Part shown: piece by piece, positions 55,639-64,000 of the stretch
How positions within the stretch are numbered: position 1 is the stretch's first letter
Layout: the number at the start of each line of letters is the position of its first letter
Source: Rosa chinensis
Lineage: Eukaryota; Streptophyta; Magnoliopsida; Rosales; Rosaceae
DNA: 64,000 nucleotides
Direction of reading: 5' to 3'
Assembly: GCF_002994745.2 (NCBI RefSeq)
Contig: NC_037088.1
Span: 2,733,001 to 2,797,000 of the forward strand
Notes under the pieces: model-generated
What the model was told of the DNA's origin: nothing
The model's input: only the letters and a program-made list of their open reading frames with translations
The model's database searches: none
Position numbers and translations under genes: made by a program

Positions 55639-56480
55639 TATATTTAATAAGAATTAAAAATATGATTAAGATCATGTGACATAAAAATGTATGATATATA
55701 TGTAGAACACATATCGGTGAGGGAAAACAAAATAAATCCTCTTATGATTTATGACCTAAATCTAAGTCAATCCATTATATTTGCAAAATATATATATATA
55801 TATATATATTTAAATAATTAATCATGTGGTACAAAAAATACAAAAAAAAATAATTTTAACGAATGATTTTTTTTTTTGAGAATAAAAACAAATGATTTCT
55901 TCATTTTTTTTCCACAGCTAAAATATAAAATAAATAAAATAAAATAAAAATAATAGTTCATGGCATTTTCTTATTGATTAGACATTAATTTTTGAAACTC
56001 AAGTTTGATTAAGAAATGTATATTTAGTTAAGATTTATAGAGTGATTAAATCATTTAAATGACTAAATTTTTTATTTTAAAGATAATAATTTGTTTGCAA
56101 ATTATATGAGTGAGGTTATTTGAGGAAATTTAGCGAGGTTTAGTGAGTAAATTTAGTATTTGAAAATTTGATAGGAGGTGTAAAAAGCATAGAAATCAAG
56201 TGAGTAAATTTGGAGGTTCCAATTGAAAAACTCAAAAAAATATTCCAGGTTTCTGTTGAAACATATCAAATCTTAGACCAAAACATTGTTGTATCAATCA
56301 TCAGATCATAAAAAACAAGATCAGAATAAACCCACAGAGTTGAGAAAAGTTTGAGCAAAATCTTCCCTTCAATGACAAAGCTGCAAGTATTCAAACCATG
56401 ATTGTATAGCAGTTTACAAGAAGATAAACAAAATCTCTCTCTATCCCATCAAACTCATTACAGATCTGGAAATCTACAGC
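55639..56480. other. AT-rich intergenic sequence
   Basis: Very AT-rich with a (TA)n at 55792-55810. No gene. The part near 56270-56480 looks like the 3' flank of a minus-strand transcribed unit. Confidence 0.35.
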
Positions 56481-56489
56481 CCTCACCTT

Positions 56490-57765
56490 ACTACCCATCT
56501 TCCAGACTTGCACCATGAATTAAATTCTCCATATTTTTCAGTTTACCTACTAACGATAAGAGAAACCAAATGAACCAAAATATTGATGATATTTCAGTCA
56601 TCTGGAAAATAAAGAAACACAAACAAATCTCAATTCTTCTCACCATATCTAGCACACCTATCATCCGAAATATACGAATCGTGAGGCTTGATATGGGTGG
56701 GGCCGGTGCAACACTAGTCTGGGCTTCTAGCACCGTCGAATTCAGATTCGGCTTCGCCAAATTGGAGTTTCTATAAGAATATGAACCCGTTGGATTACAG
56801 GCAGTGGCGGACGCAGGAATATATATCACTGGGGGCAAGCTGGAAATCATGAGGATAAAGCTCAGCAAGGCGCATCAAACTTTGCTTATCATAGGTTGCA
56901 AATGAATAATTAGGACTTAGAGATGCCAAACAAAGGAGAAGCTCAGTAGTAGTGAGAAGTAAACTAGAAGATGAAGAACTGACCTTCAAGATCGTCAATT
57001 CAAGACTGAACTGCAGAAAGGCAGAGATTGCATTAAGAATCAAAGAGTCGAAGTCGGACTCAGTAAGACTGGAAGTCTGCTGGAACTATTGAGTATTTGA
57101 GTTTGGTTGTTCACTTGTTTGCGGAATGGGGATTCTCAGTGGAACAAAAAGAATGGCCGAATGGGAAATGGGTTGTCTGGGTCTCTGAGTACGGCATGCT
57201 TCATGGCTTCATGGCTTCAGACTATACATATATTTAATTATATATGAATGATAGTGCTTTGGTGCAGCACCAGCACCATACGTCCATGTCCATACATATC
57301 AATAATAAATTATCTATTATATATTATATAGATATATAATATATATGTGAAACGTTGAAACTTGAAACTGACATTAGAAAAACAAAAACAAAAATACTCA
57401 ATGGCCAAATGTCAAAATCTGACTGGGGGTAGCTGCCCCCACTCGTCCCTATGTGCGTTCGCCCCTGATTACAGGTATCTAACAATGAACCTGATTGATT
57501 AATCGTGACGAAGTCCAGAGTAGCTTTGACGGTCACAGTCGTGGAGAGAGCCGGAGCCGAAGCCTAAGCTTGAGCCAGAGGAGCTGGAGGTGGCGGCGAC
57601 AGGGTTGGCAGAGGCGAAGAAGAAGCTGGGGGAGGAGGAGACGGCCAAATTGGGGGCAATCTGATCCCAGAGTTCTTGGTTGTTTTATGTTGGAGCCTAC
57701 AACTGACCCTTGCATCATGGAAAACACAAGTCTGAAGAGAATAAATGGGTTCTGAACAAAAGATC
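56490..57765 (-). pseudogene. Unrecognised minus-strand reading frame disrupted by a hAT
   Basis: If the hAT (56802-57467) and one copy of its target duplication are ignored, one minus-strand frame runs from a Pro-rich part (PPPPASSSPLPTLSPPPPAP) through TVTVKATLDFVTINQSGSLL, then across the insertion site into CNPTGSYSYRNSNLAKPNLN and TSVAPAPPISSLTIRIF. At least one stop occurs in the Pro-rich part. I do not recognise the family and cannot define exon borders. It may be a host gene broken by the hAT or a chance frame. Upstream it is cut by the MULE at 57769. Confidence 0.35.
56802..57467. mobile_element. Small hAT transposon
   Basis: 666 bases. The ends CAGTGGCGGACGCA and the inverse CAGGGGCGAACGCA are flanked by exact 8-base duplications attacagg (56794-56801 and 57468-57475). 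No transposase frame inside. Confidence 0.93.
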
Positions 57766-57768
57766 AAC

Positions 57769-59785
57769 GGGTAAATTCCTCCTATGGTACCTGAGGTATT
57801 GCTACTTGGACAGTTTGATACCTGATGTATTAAAGGGGACAGTTTGGTACTTGAAGTTAGACTCCGTTTGACACTTTGGTACTTTTGTTAATTTTTCTGT
57901 TAAATGTAAGGATAAAATTGACATTTAGAATATATGTATAAAAACATAATAAAAAAATATGAGTTTGTGGGTTGATTTTCTTCATAATTTTATAGGTATA
58001 AATTAATGCTTATGGGTTATGTTGAAGGTGAAATATTCAAATTTTATGTTCAAGAAATATAGTAATCATATAGTGAACACCCATGAGACTACTCCATTGA
58101 AACTAGTCTCGTACAACTAAATTTTTTTAAACATAAAATTCAATTATGTCAACTTTAACATAACCCAAAAATATTAATTCATTTTTATTTTCTCCTAAAT
58201 GACCCACAAAATGATGAAGACCTAAAATAATACCAAATAATATCATCGCATTGTGTTTATGAAGAGGAGGAAAAATCCATTTTTTGGAGCGAATAATATC
58301 AAATAATATCATTTCCTAAAATAATCGGTTTCCTAAAATAATACCAAATAATATCAATTTTAAAATTCTTATAAAAGAGGAGGCCTCCGAATTTCTTGGA
58401 GCGACCTCGGTTTATGAAACCTAGGTTTCGTGTTGCTGGCGGCGGTGAAGCTTCGCTCCCCAGACCAGCTGTGGCGCGCTCTCGGGTGCGACGACGGTGT
58501 GGCAGAGGTGCCGCGTTTTGGTCTGGATCGTGTCTGGTTCGACAGCGGCGCCTGCTTGGTTCCTGGCTTGCTCCAATCGGGTCTCTGGGTTGGTGTAGGT
58601 CCGGATCTGAGCAGTCGATCATGGTGGTTTCCGGTACAAGGCTCGCCGGATTCTGGGCATAGCACAGAGGCGGAGCTTTGTCTTTGCTGGCTCTGTTGGA
58701 TCGAGTAGCGGTGTTGCTTGGACTGGTTCGTGTCCGGCAAGAACAGTGGTTTGATGTTGATTCTCGTCGGTGGATCTGGATCGTGAGCCGATCGTTCTGC
58801 AAGTCGGGCAGTCTTAGTTTTCCGGCTTGGGTTTGAAGCTTGAGGTCACCATGACTAGGCTCCGTCGCGGTCGACCGCGGGAGGGTTGGACGGCGGCAGG
58901 GGTGGCTTGACTACTGGGGCTAGGGCTGCTGCCTTGGCTGCTCGGGTTTGGGCTTGGGCCTTTGGGCCTGGGCTCAAATTTGGGTTGCTGGGCTGTACCT
59001 AGGCCCACATTATGGCATTAGGGTTTTTTAAAATGCCAGTCCTAATTCAGATCATGGTTCTTCGGAATTGGTAATTATCTTGAGTTTGGACTGGAGGAAG
59101 CGACTTATGGATGGGGAACTGACTTCTATTTGTTTGTTGGGAAGTGGCTCTCTGTTGGTACCACAATTGCGCGCCTGGCTAATGGGGATGCTAGTCAATG
59201 ATTTTGCCCTAGAAGACACGGAGTTGTTCTTTGTTTATGGGTCTGCTTCCAAAGTGGGCTCAAAATCGACTTGTAATGAGTTTACATTACTTAGATAGGA
59301 GCGTGGTAGTTACCCCGCCATTTTTCTGTCTTTAAGTGTATGTTAGACTCTGGCTTTTTGGCTGGTCATCTAATGCAATGAACCTTTGTTTCAAACAAAA
59401 AAAAAAAAAAAAAAGAGGAGGAAAAATCCAAATTTTGGAGGAAAAATCAGTGGATTCATAGAGAATAGTACAAAAAAAAAATCTGATTATTATATTTCTT
59501 AAACGTAAAATTCGAACATTTCACTTTCAACATAACTCATAAGCATTAATTCATACCTATAAAATTATGAAGAACGGCAATCAACCCACAAACTCATGTT
59601 TTTTTATTATGTTTTTATACAGATATTCTAAATGTCAATTTTATCCTTACATTTAACAGAAAAATTAATAGAAGTACCAAAGTGTCAAACAGAGTCTAAT
59701 TTCAGGTACCAAACTGTCCCCTTTAATACATCAGGTATCAAACTGTCCAAGTAGCATACCTCAGGTACCATAGGAGGAATTTCCC
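57769..59785. mobile_element. MULE-like element with about 330-base inverted repeats
   Basis: Left GGTAAATTCCTCCTATGGTACC... and right ...GGTACCATAGGAGGAATTTCC are inverted, and pairing continues (gatgtattaaaggggacag... / ctgtcccctttaatacatc...) for about 330 bases on each side. I could not read matching 9-base duplications, so assignment to MULEs rests on the long inverted repeats only. It contains a poly(A) retroposon. Confidence 0.75.
58384..59410 (+). mobile_element. Poly(A)-tailed retroposon inside the MULE
   Basis: GC-richer sequence, sharply different from its AT-rich host, ends with about 17 A. Direct repeats aaaagaggagg flank it (58373-58383 and 59411-59421). The 3' end (gcaatgaacctttgtttcaaac) is LINE-like. 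Frames such as 59068-59298 (LDWRKRLMDGELTSICLLGS) are not recognised. It is probably a 5'-truncated or non-autonomous LINE-family copy. Confidence 0.65.
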
Positions 59786-60139
59786 AGAAAGAGAAAGAAG
59801 AAGGTCAATTTTTTTTTTCCTGAAAATAATATAACTTAACGGTGTTAAAGTGGTGTGAGGAAATGGCCAGATGTCGAAATTTTAGCCAAGTGACAGGGGA
59901 TTTAGGGACAGGTGATTTCAACCCGATTTTGTTAAGCTGAACTTTGATGGTTTTTCACTTTTTTGAGATATAGTGTTGCTTCCAATGGGTATGTGATCAA
60001 GAATAGTGATGGTTCTGCTGCCTCTAAGAATATTGGTTCTACAAGTGTTATTGTGGTTGAGACTACTGCTTTGCATGATGGTATAAAAGTTGCTCTTCAT
60101 TATAATTGTTTGGCTCTAAAAACCAGTATGGGTGCAAAC

Positions 60140-60933
60140 TGTCTCTTTTAAGCATGTGCGTAGGCGTGCCAGCACCGTGGGGTGCAGTCGTCGGAGAATC
60201 TCTTGACCTGACTTCTTAATCAAACGATGTGGACGAGGAGAGCACCAACCTCGTCACAAGGTTATTTTCTTTGCCTTCCGGAAAAGGACTTCTTGCCTTA
60301 CGAGTAAGGGATTTGGTTGTGATCTCTTCCCGTCACCAAATCGATACTCAACTTTGTAGGTTGAGCAGAGCAATCACTGGGAAGTTTGGAGAAAGCACGG
60401 GTTTGCTAAAGCGTATCTTTAGCTTGGCTGGGTTGCAAGGGCGTTACCCTTGCTTCGCTGGGTTGCAACTAGGTTGCTGGTAGGTTTGCTCCGGAGAGGC
60501 TTTGATAATCTGTATGATTACTTGATTGAAGAGTTGTGTTTTGTTGTTCGTCTTTATCCTCTATATATAGGCTGCTCTCTATATTCTCCTTCCTAATAGG
60601 AATGAAATACTATATTTTAGGCTACAACTATTGACCTTTGAATCAAATCAAAACACTTAATAGTTTTGATATTATATCGTAGGCAATAAGAGATTAACTC
60701 TGTCATAGAAATCTTCTAGACAAGGTTAATTACCTTTTGGAAAACAACTTCTAGGCATGCACGTCTTCCATATATATTAATATATCTTCGCGAGGATTTC
60801 AAACTGCTCACGTCCATGAACCCTTAATTGCATGGGCAACTATGATTGTTTGCTTATTATTGGCAGCGAAGGATGTCCACCATGCAAAGGAGTACGTGAG
60901 TACGTCCTTCCTTAATTGGCCCACTACTGAGCA

Positions 60934-60998
<65 letters not shown>

Positions 60999-61566
60999 CT
61001 TGTTAAATTGTAATCAAGGATGATTACCTTATTATCTCCCCTACGTCCATTGTGGCTTAATTGCAATATATACGGGACCCCCCTGATTCCTTGCATGCAT
61101 GGTTCTTGGCCATGATCCCTTCTTTAATTGTCTCACCACTCTTTAATTGGGAAGTATATATATATATGGCCAACTTGATATTCGCGAGCAAACCAACTCG
61201 TCCGTGCTCGAGTCCTTGATTATATATCTTCGCGAGGACTCATACGCACGTATCTTTAACTGCATGTATATATACATCCCTTTTATTCCTTAATCAATAA
61301 GAGCCCCTGCTTTCACAGCCACATCCTTGCCTCCTGCTCCATCTTGGTAAGCAAACCAACTATCCTTAATTATCAAATATTTGATAATTAATAGTAGATC
61401 AAGGAATATTCATATTTGCTTCAAGATTGTTTGGTCTCTAAGTAAGCTTTATTTAGCCTCTAAACAATATATTTCGAACTTGTCGGAAATATACTGCTTG
61501 GGCCACGGATATTGGCCCGGTTTTCTTCGAGTCCCCCTTGTCGGGAAAAAATGTTAATTTTGGGTT
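60140..61566. mobile_element. Probable solo LTR inserted in the LINE RNase H
   Basis: A 1,427-base insertion beginning TGTCTCTTTTAAGC, flanked by caaac (60135-60139 and 61567-61571). The two halves of the RNase H domain rejoin in frame when it and one duplication are removed. The right terminus reads GGGTT, not CA, so either it has mutated or the border is off by a few bases. The interior has a TATA-like ctctatatataggct (60570) and a long TA repeat. Confidence 0.65.
60937..60996. repeat. (TA)n microsatellite, about 60 bases
   Basis: Uninterrupted TA run within the solo LTR. Confidence 0.97.
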
Positions 61567-62197
61567 CAAACAATAATGACTCTAACTTGCAGGTTGAAGG
61601 GGATTCTAAGATCCTTATTGATTGCATCAGCCTCTTGTAGCAAATATTAAAAGCATGGTGGTGCAATTTTCTACAATCCTTTTCAAACAAATCTATCGGG
61701 AAGAAAACTTTGTTGCGGATCACAATATTTCTTATTTAGGTCCATGTTGCTAGTAGTACTTTTGTTTGGTTTTATTGTCTCCCGCTATCTGTGTCCACAG
61801 CACTCCATTTGGATCTACTGGGAGGGGGCTGTGCTAGGTATTTTGTTTTGTAGTTTTTCTTTTCTTTATAAAAAAAAAATAATATATATATATATATACA
61901 CACACACACCAAAAACGTACTATCAAATGATGTGGCATCCTATGTGGCATATGTCAAATCATCACCTTCAATCGAATAATTTCCGGCATATTTAATCATT
62001 CTCATTTTCAAATTAACCTAAAAATGTAAAAAACTAAAATAACTTCATTATTTGAAAAGAAGACGTCATCACAAATAAAGCAATCTATCACTCTACAAAT
62101 TTAGCACAAAGATATAGAGAAAGATAGACATGGAGGATTATAGATACCCAACTTTGAAAAATTAAGAGTTAATTACTGTTTACTCCCTATACTTATA

Positions 62198-62403
62198 GGC
62201 CCTGTTTGGTTGGTGGAAAGGAAAGGAATCATTTTCCTTTCCATTGGGAGAGTGAATCCTGAGGGGGGAGGGGGGAGAGGAACCAATTTCCTCCACTTTT
62301 TCCTTTCCTTTGGGAACCAATTTCCCTTCCTTGGCTGTCCCAAACGCAAGAAAGGAAACACTTTCCTTTCCCAATGCCTAGATTCTGGGAAACAAACATG
62401 GCC
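62198..62403. mobile_element. PIF/Harbinger-like MITE in the MULE arm
   Basis: 206 bases. The ends GGCCCTGTTTGGTTGGTGG and the inverse GGCCATGTTTGTTTCCCAG are flanked by ata (62195-62197 and 62404-62406). Its arms are repetitive (ttcctttcc / ggaaaggaa). It inserted after the MULE terminal repeat was formed. Confidence 0.85.
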
Positions 62404-62643
62404 ATAGGGTTTCATCGTTTCAGTCCCTGACCTTCGAATTTCACCTAAAAAGTCTCTGAACTCTCAATTTCCTCCCAATTGGTCCCTGCAGTCAAGCTCC
62501 GTCCAAATTGATTGTTAAATTACTAACATGGCATCCATTTTATGCTGAAATGTCTATTTTACCCTCAATTACTTTTTTTCTTTTAATTTGTTTTTTTTTA
62601 TCTTTCACTTTTTTTCTTTTTCCTTTTGACCTCTCCTTCTTCC

Positions 62644-62895
62644 ATGGATCTGCAAGACCCAATGCCCCTGAAAACCCACTTCGTCTCCTCCACCAATTCT
62701 CTCGAGTTCACTAACCTAACCACGTCCTTGACTCACTCCGCCATCATTGCCCTCGACGTCGAGTGGAATCCCCTCCGCTCCCACCACCCCACTTACCCAA
62801 CCGTCCCTCTCCTCCAACTTGTCTGCCAACTCGGCCGCGAACTCGCCGGCGACTCGGTTGTCGTCGTCTTCCTGCTCGACTGGACCGTCCAGATC
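62644..62895 (+). pseudogene. Captured 3'-5' exonuclease (mut-7-like) N-terminal fragment
   Basis: Starting at ATG 62644, the frame reads MDLQDPMPLKTHFVSSTNSL then HSAIIALDVEWNPLRSHHPT, PTVPLLQLVCQLGRELAGD and SVVVVFLLDW. It resembles the start of plant mut-7-like 3'-5' exonuclease domain proteins: LDxEW supplies the first catalytic Asp and Glu of the DEDD fold, and LLQxxC and VFLLD are the next strands. Everything after the second strand is missing, so no nuclease can be made. Beyond about 62885 the sequence switches to an unrelated gene. Confidence 0.7.
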
Positions 62896-62899
62896 AACT

Positions 62900-63325
62900 C
62901 GCACCTCCAATTCCTTCGACGGGTCCTTCTCAGACGATCACGACCGGATCTTCGAAGTCTTGAATGCCCAAGACTTTGAGAAGATCTTCGGAGGCTCGAC
63001 CAGGTTCTCCATCAATTTTGAAGCTTTGAACTTGGATTCCATGTACGATGGTGGTGGGCCCATTGATTCCTCCTCCAAGGTCGCCGATTCTAGCCCGGCG
63101 TTGTGTGGCTGAAGAGCTCCGCGGCAAACCATATTTTCTCCTCGACAGTGACGTCGCCACCGCTGCGGGCAAGTGGTAGTAGTGGGTTTGATGACCTTCT
63201 CGGTGGGTTTGGCAAGGCTAAGCCGGCGTCGTCGAAAAGCTCTAGCAGGGGTGTGCCGGCGGGTTTCGATGATTTGTCAACTGGGTCTGGAGCTAGTAGC
63301 AGCCCCCAATATGAAAGGTATTGTT
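62900..63325 (+). pseudogene. Captured auxilin-like protein fragment
   Basis: In one frame: NSFDGSFSDDHDRIF, AQDFEKIFGGSTRFSINFEA and LNLDSMYDGGGPIDSSSKVA. After a frameshift at about 63105: LKSSAANHIFSSTVTSPP then SSGFDDLLGGFGKAKPAS and GVPAGFDDL. This is like the N-terminal low-complexity half of plant auxilin-like proteins (clathrin uncoating J-domain proteins), with the repeated FDDLLGGFGK and SMYDGG motifs. The J domain is absent. The join to the exonuclease piece has no intron-like sequence. Identification is by motif memory. Confidence 0.65.
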
Positions 63326-63575
63326 GCTATATTTGTTGGTTGAATTGGATTCCTTTACATGATGAATTTTTGGTTTTGGGCAGTGCTAGTGTGGAGGTTG
63401 AATTGATGGTTAGTTATGTGAATGTTGCACTGTATATTGTGCCTCAATTTTCATGGGCTATGTGTTGATGAATATTATAGGAACATGAGTTTGAACATCT
63501 TTGTTTTTTGCCTGATACTGTTTTGCTGTGATAATCTTGTTATTCATTGCTAGAGATTCTCAATTCTTCCTCAAT
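63326..63575. other. Intron-like or filler segment between captured pieces
   Basis: T-rich sequence (gttgctatatttgttggttg...) following the auxilin-like piece, consistent with a captured intron; no coding evidence. Confidence 0.35.
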
Positions 63576-63579
63576 TTAA

Positions 63580-63712
63580 TGCTGAAGCAGATTATGTATC
63601 TGGATCGAAACGACTGGGCTAATGTCGCCACCACTCTCACCGCCCAATTCCCCCTCGTCTCGCCATCCAAGACCGCTGGGGAGAAAAAGATAGAGAGAGA
63701 GAGAGCTAGGTT
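63580..63712 (+). pseudogene. Possible third captured fragment (trihelix-like)
   Basis: The frame reads YLDRNDWANVATTLTAQFPL then VSPSKTAGEKKIERERARF. W-x2-VA-x5-(S)P-x-KT is reminiscent of the trihelix DNA-binding domain of plant GT-type factors, but the stretch is short and the continuing helix (QCxxKIxxLKKRY) is not present. Very tentative. Confidence 0.25.
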
Positions 63713-64000
63713 TATATTTGGAAGAAGATGATGGAGATGAACAGAGGAGAGAGAACCTAGAAGAAGAAGAAGAGGTAAAAAGAAAAAACAGAAAGAAAAA
63801 AAAATTAATTTAAAAAAAAAAAGAGTAAGTGAAAGGGTATAATAGAATTTTTAGGGGGGAAACCACCGCCACGTCAGCAAGATAACGGAATCTTTGACGG
63901 ATGCTTGACAGTAGGGACCAATTTGGAGGAAATTGGGAGTTCATGGGCTTTTTAGGTGAAATTCGAAGGTCAGTGACTGAAACGACGATACCCTATAAGT

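Larger units (their letters stand above)
59915..61880 (+). pseudogene. LINE ORF2 C-terminal RNase H-like domain, split by a solo LTR
   Basis: The left part reads VKLNFDGF, a frameshift, then RYSVASNGYVIKNSDGSAAS and NIGSTSVIVVETTALHDGIK then VALHYNCLALK. The right part (61572-61745) continues NNDSNLQVEGDSKILIDCI. This is the plant LINE-associated RNase H-like (RVT_3-type) domain, with D in NFDG, E in VVETTAL and D in EGDS. After stops, a C-terminal piece resembling ALHFDLLGGGCARYFVL ends near 61850, followed by A-rich sequence. The interruption at 60140-61566 is between GAN and NND codons. Non-functional. Confidence 0.75.
62174..64000 (+). mobile_element. Chimeric Pack-MULE, right end beyond the window
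   Basis: Left arm (after removing a MITE) ...cttatagggtttcatcgttt cagtccctgaccttcgaatt... is inverted at the right edge as ...aattcgaaggtcagtgactg aaacgacgataccctataag. The inverted repeats are over 150 bases, typical of MULEs. The exact ends and duplications cannot be read because the right terminus lies at or beyond 64000. Between the arms are fragments of different host genes. Confidence 0.8.

Noticed and set aside
58299..58802. 167-codon minus-strand frame in the poly(A) retroposon
   Set aside because: Antisense to the retroposon's poly(A) direction, Arg/Pro/Ser-rich, no family resemblance.

Overview
The window is plant nuclear DNA: spliced transposase exons, CACTA, hAT, Mutator-like (MULE), PIF/Harbinger, Ty1/copia, Ty3/gypsy and LINE elements, long CT/GA/TA microsatellites, a BAHD acyltransferase and an arabinogalactan peptide. 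The element mix suggests a eudicot; a Rosaceae-like genome is my guess, not a demonstrated fact. No bacterial, organellar or viral genes were seen. It reads as a gene-poor, transposon-rich segment in which only two host genes look intact: an AGP23-like arabinogalactan peptide (24840-25031, minus) and an intron-less BAHD acyltransferase (41158-42570, plus).

Layout. 1-4150: the 5' half of a CACTA element on the minus strand, with a transposase exon at the left edge and subterminal repeats at the right end. It abuts a 5'-truncated, multiply broken Ty3/gypsy element (4151 to about 8291). 8442-18683: one roughly 3 kb gypsy solo LTR broken by two insertions, a deleted copia element (8589-13085) and a hAT element (14833-17580); the hAT itself carries a 2.1 kb solo LTR (14874-16992). 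18.7-24.3 kb: the 3' end of a Tat-like element with a degenerate minisatellite, then a minus-strand gypsy 5' region whose LTR was hit by another long solo LTR (22055-24013). 24.8-25.2 kb: the AGP gene. 25.6-28.8 kb: a PIF-like element and a short TIR element. 29.4-34.2 kb: a CACTA-like element containing a PIF/Harbinger element that carries a cytochrome P450 (CYP72-type) fragment. 34.3-35.5 kb: a hAT. 35.6-36.7 kb: a fold-back MULE. 37.1-39.1 kb: a copia-type gag remnant. 40.5-42.6 kb: a MITE and the BAHD gene. 43.6-50.6 kb: a LINE with 17-bp target duplications, split by a recent 5.3 kb non-autonomous LTR element (44176-49467). 52.3-55.6 kb: a MITE, a Pack-MULE with a DNA polymerase alpha fragment, and a second fold-back MULE. 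56.5-59.8 kb: a host-like reading frame disrupted by a hAT, then a MULE holding a poly(A) retroposon. 59.9-61.9 kb: a LINE remnant split by a solo LTR. 62.2 kb to the end: a MULE that has captured pieces of at least two unrelated host genes.

The strongest biology is gene capture (DNA polymerase alpha, P450, exonuclease-like and auxilin-like fragments inside DNA transposons) and a readable order of nested insertions, because most boundaries are fixed by exact target-site duplications. I found no operon-like or defence-like system.
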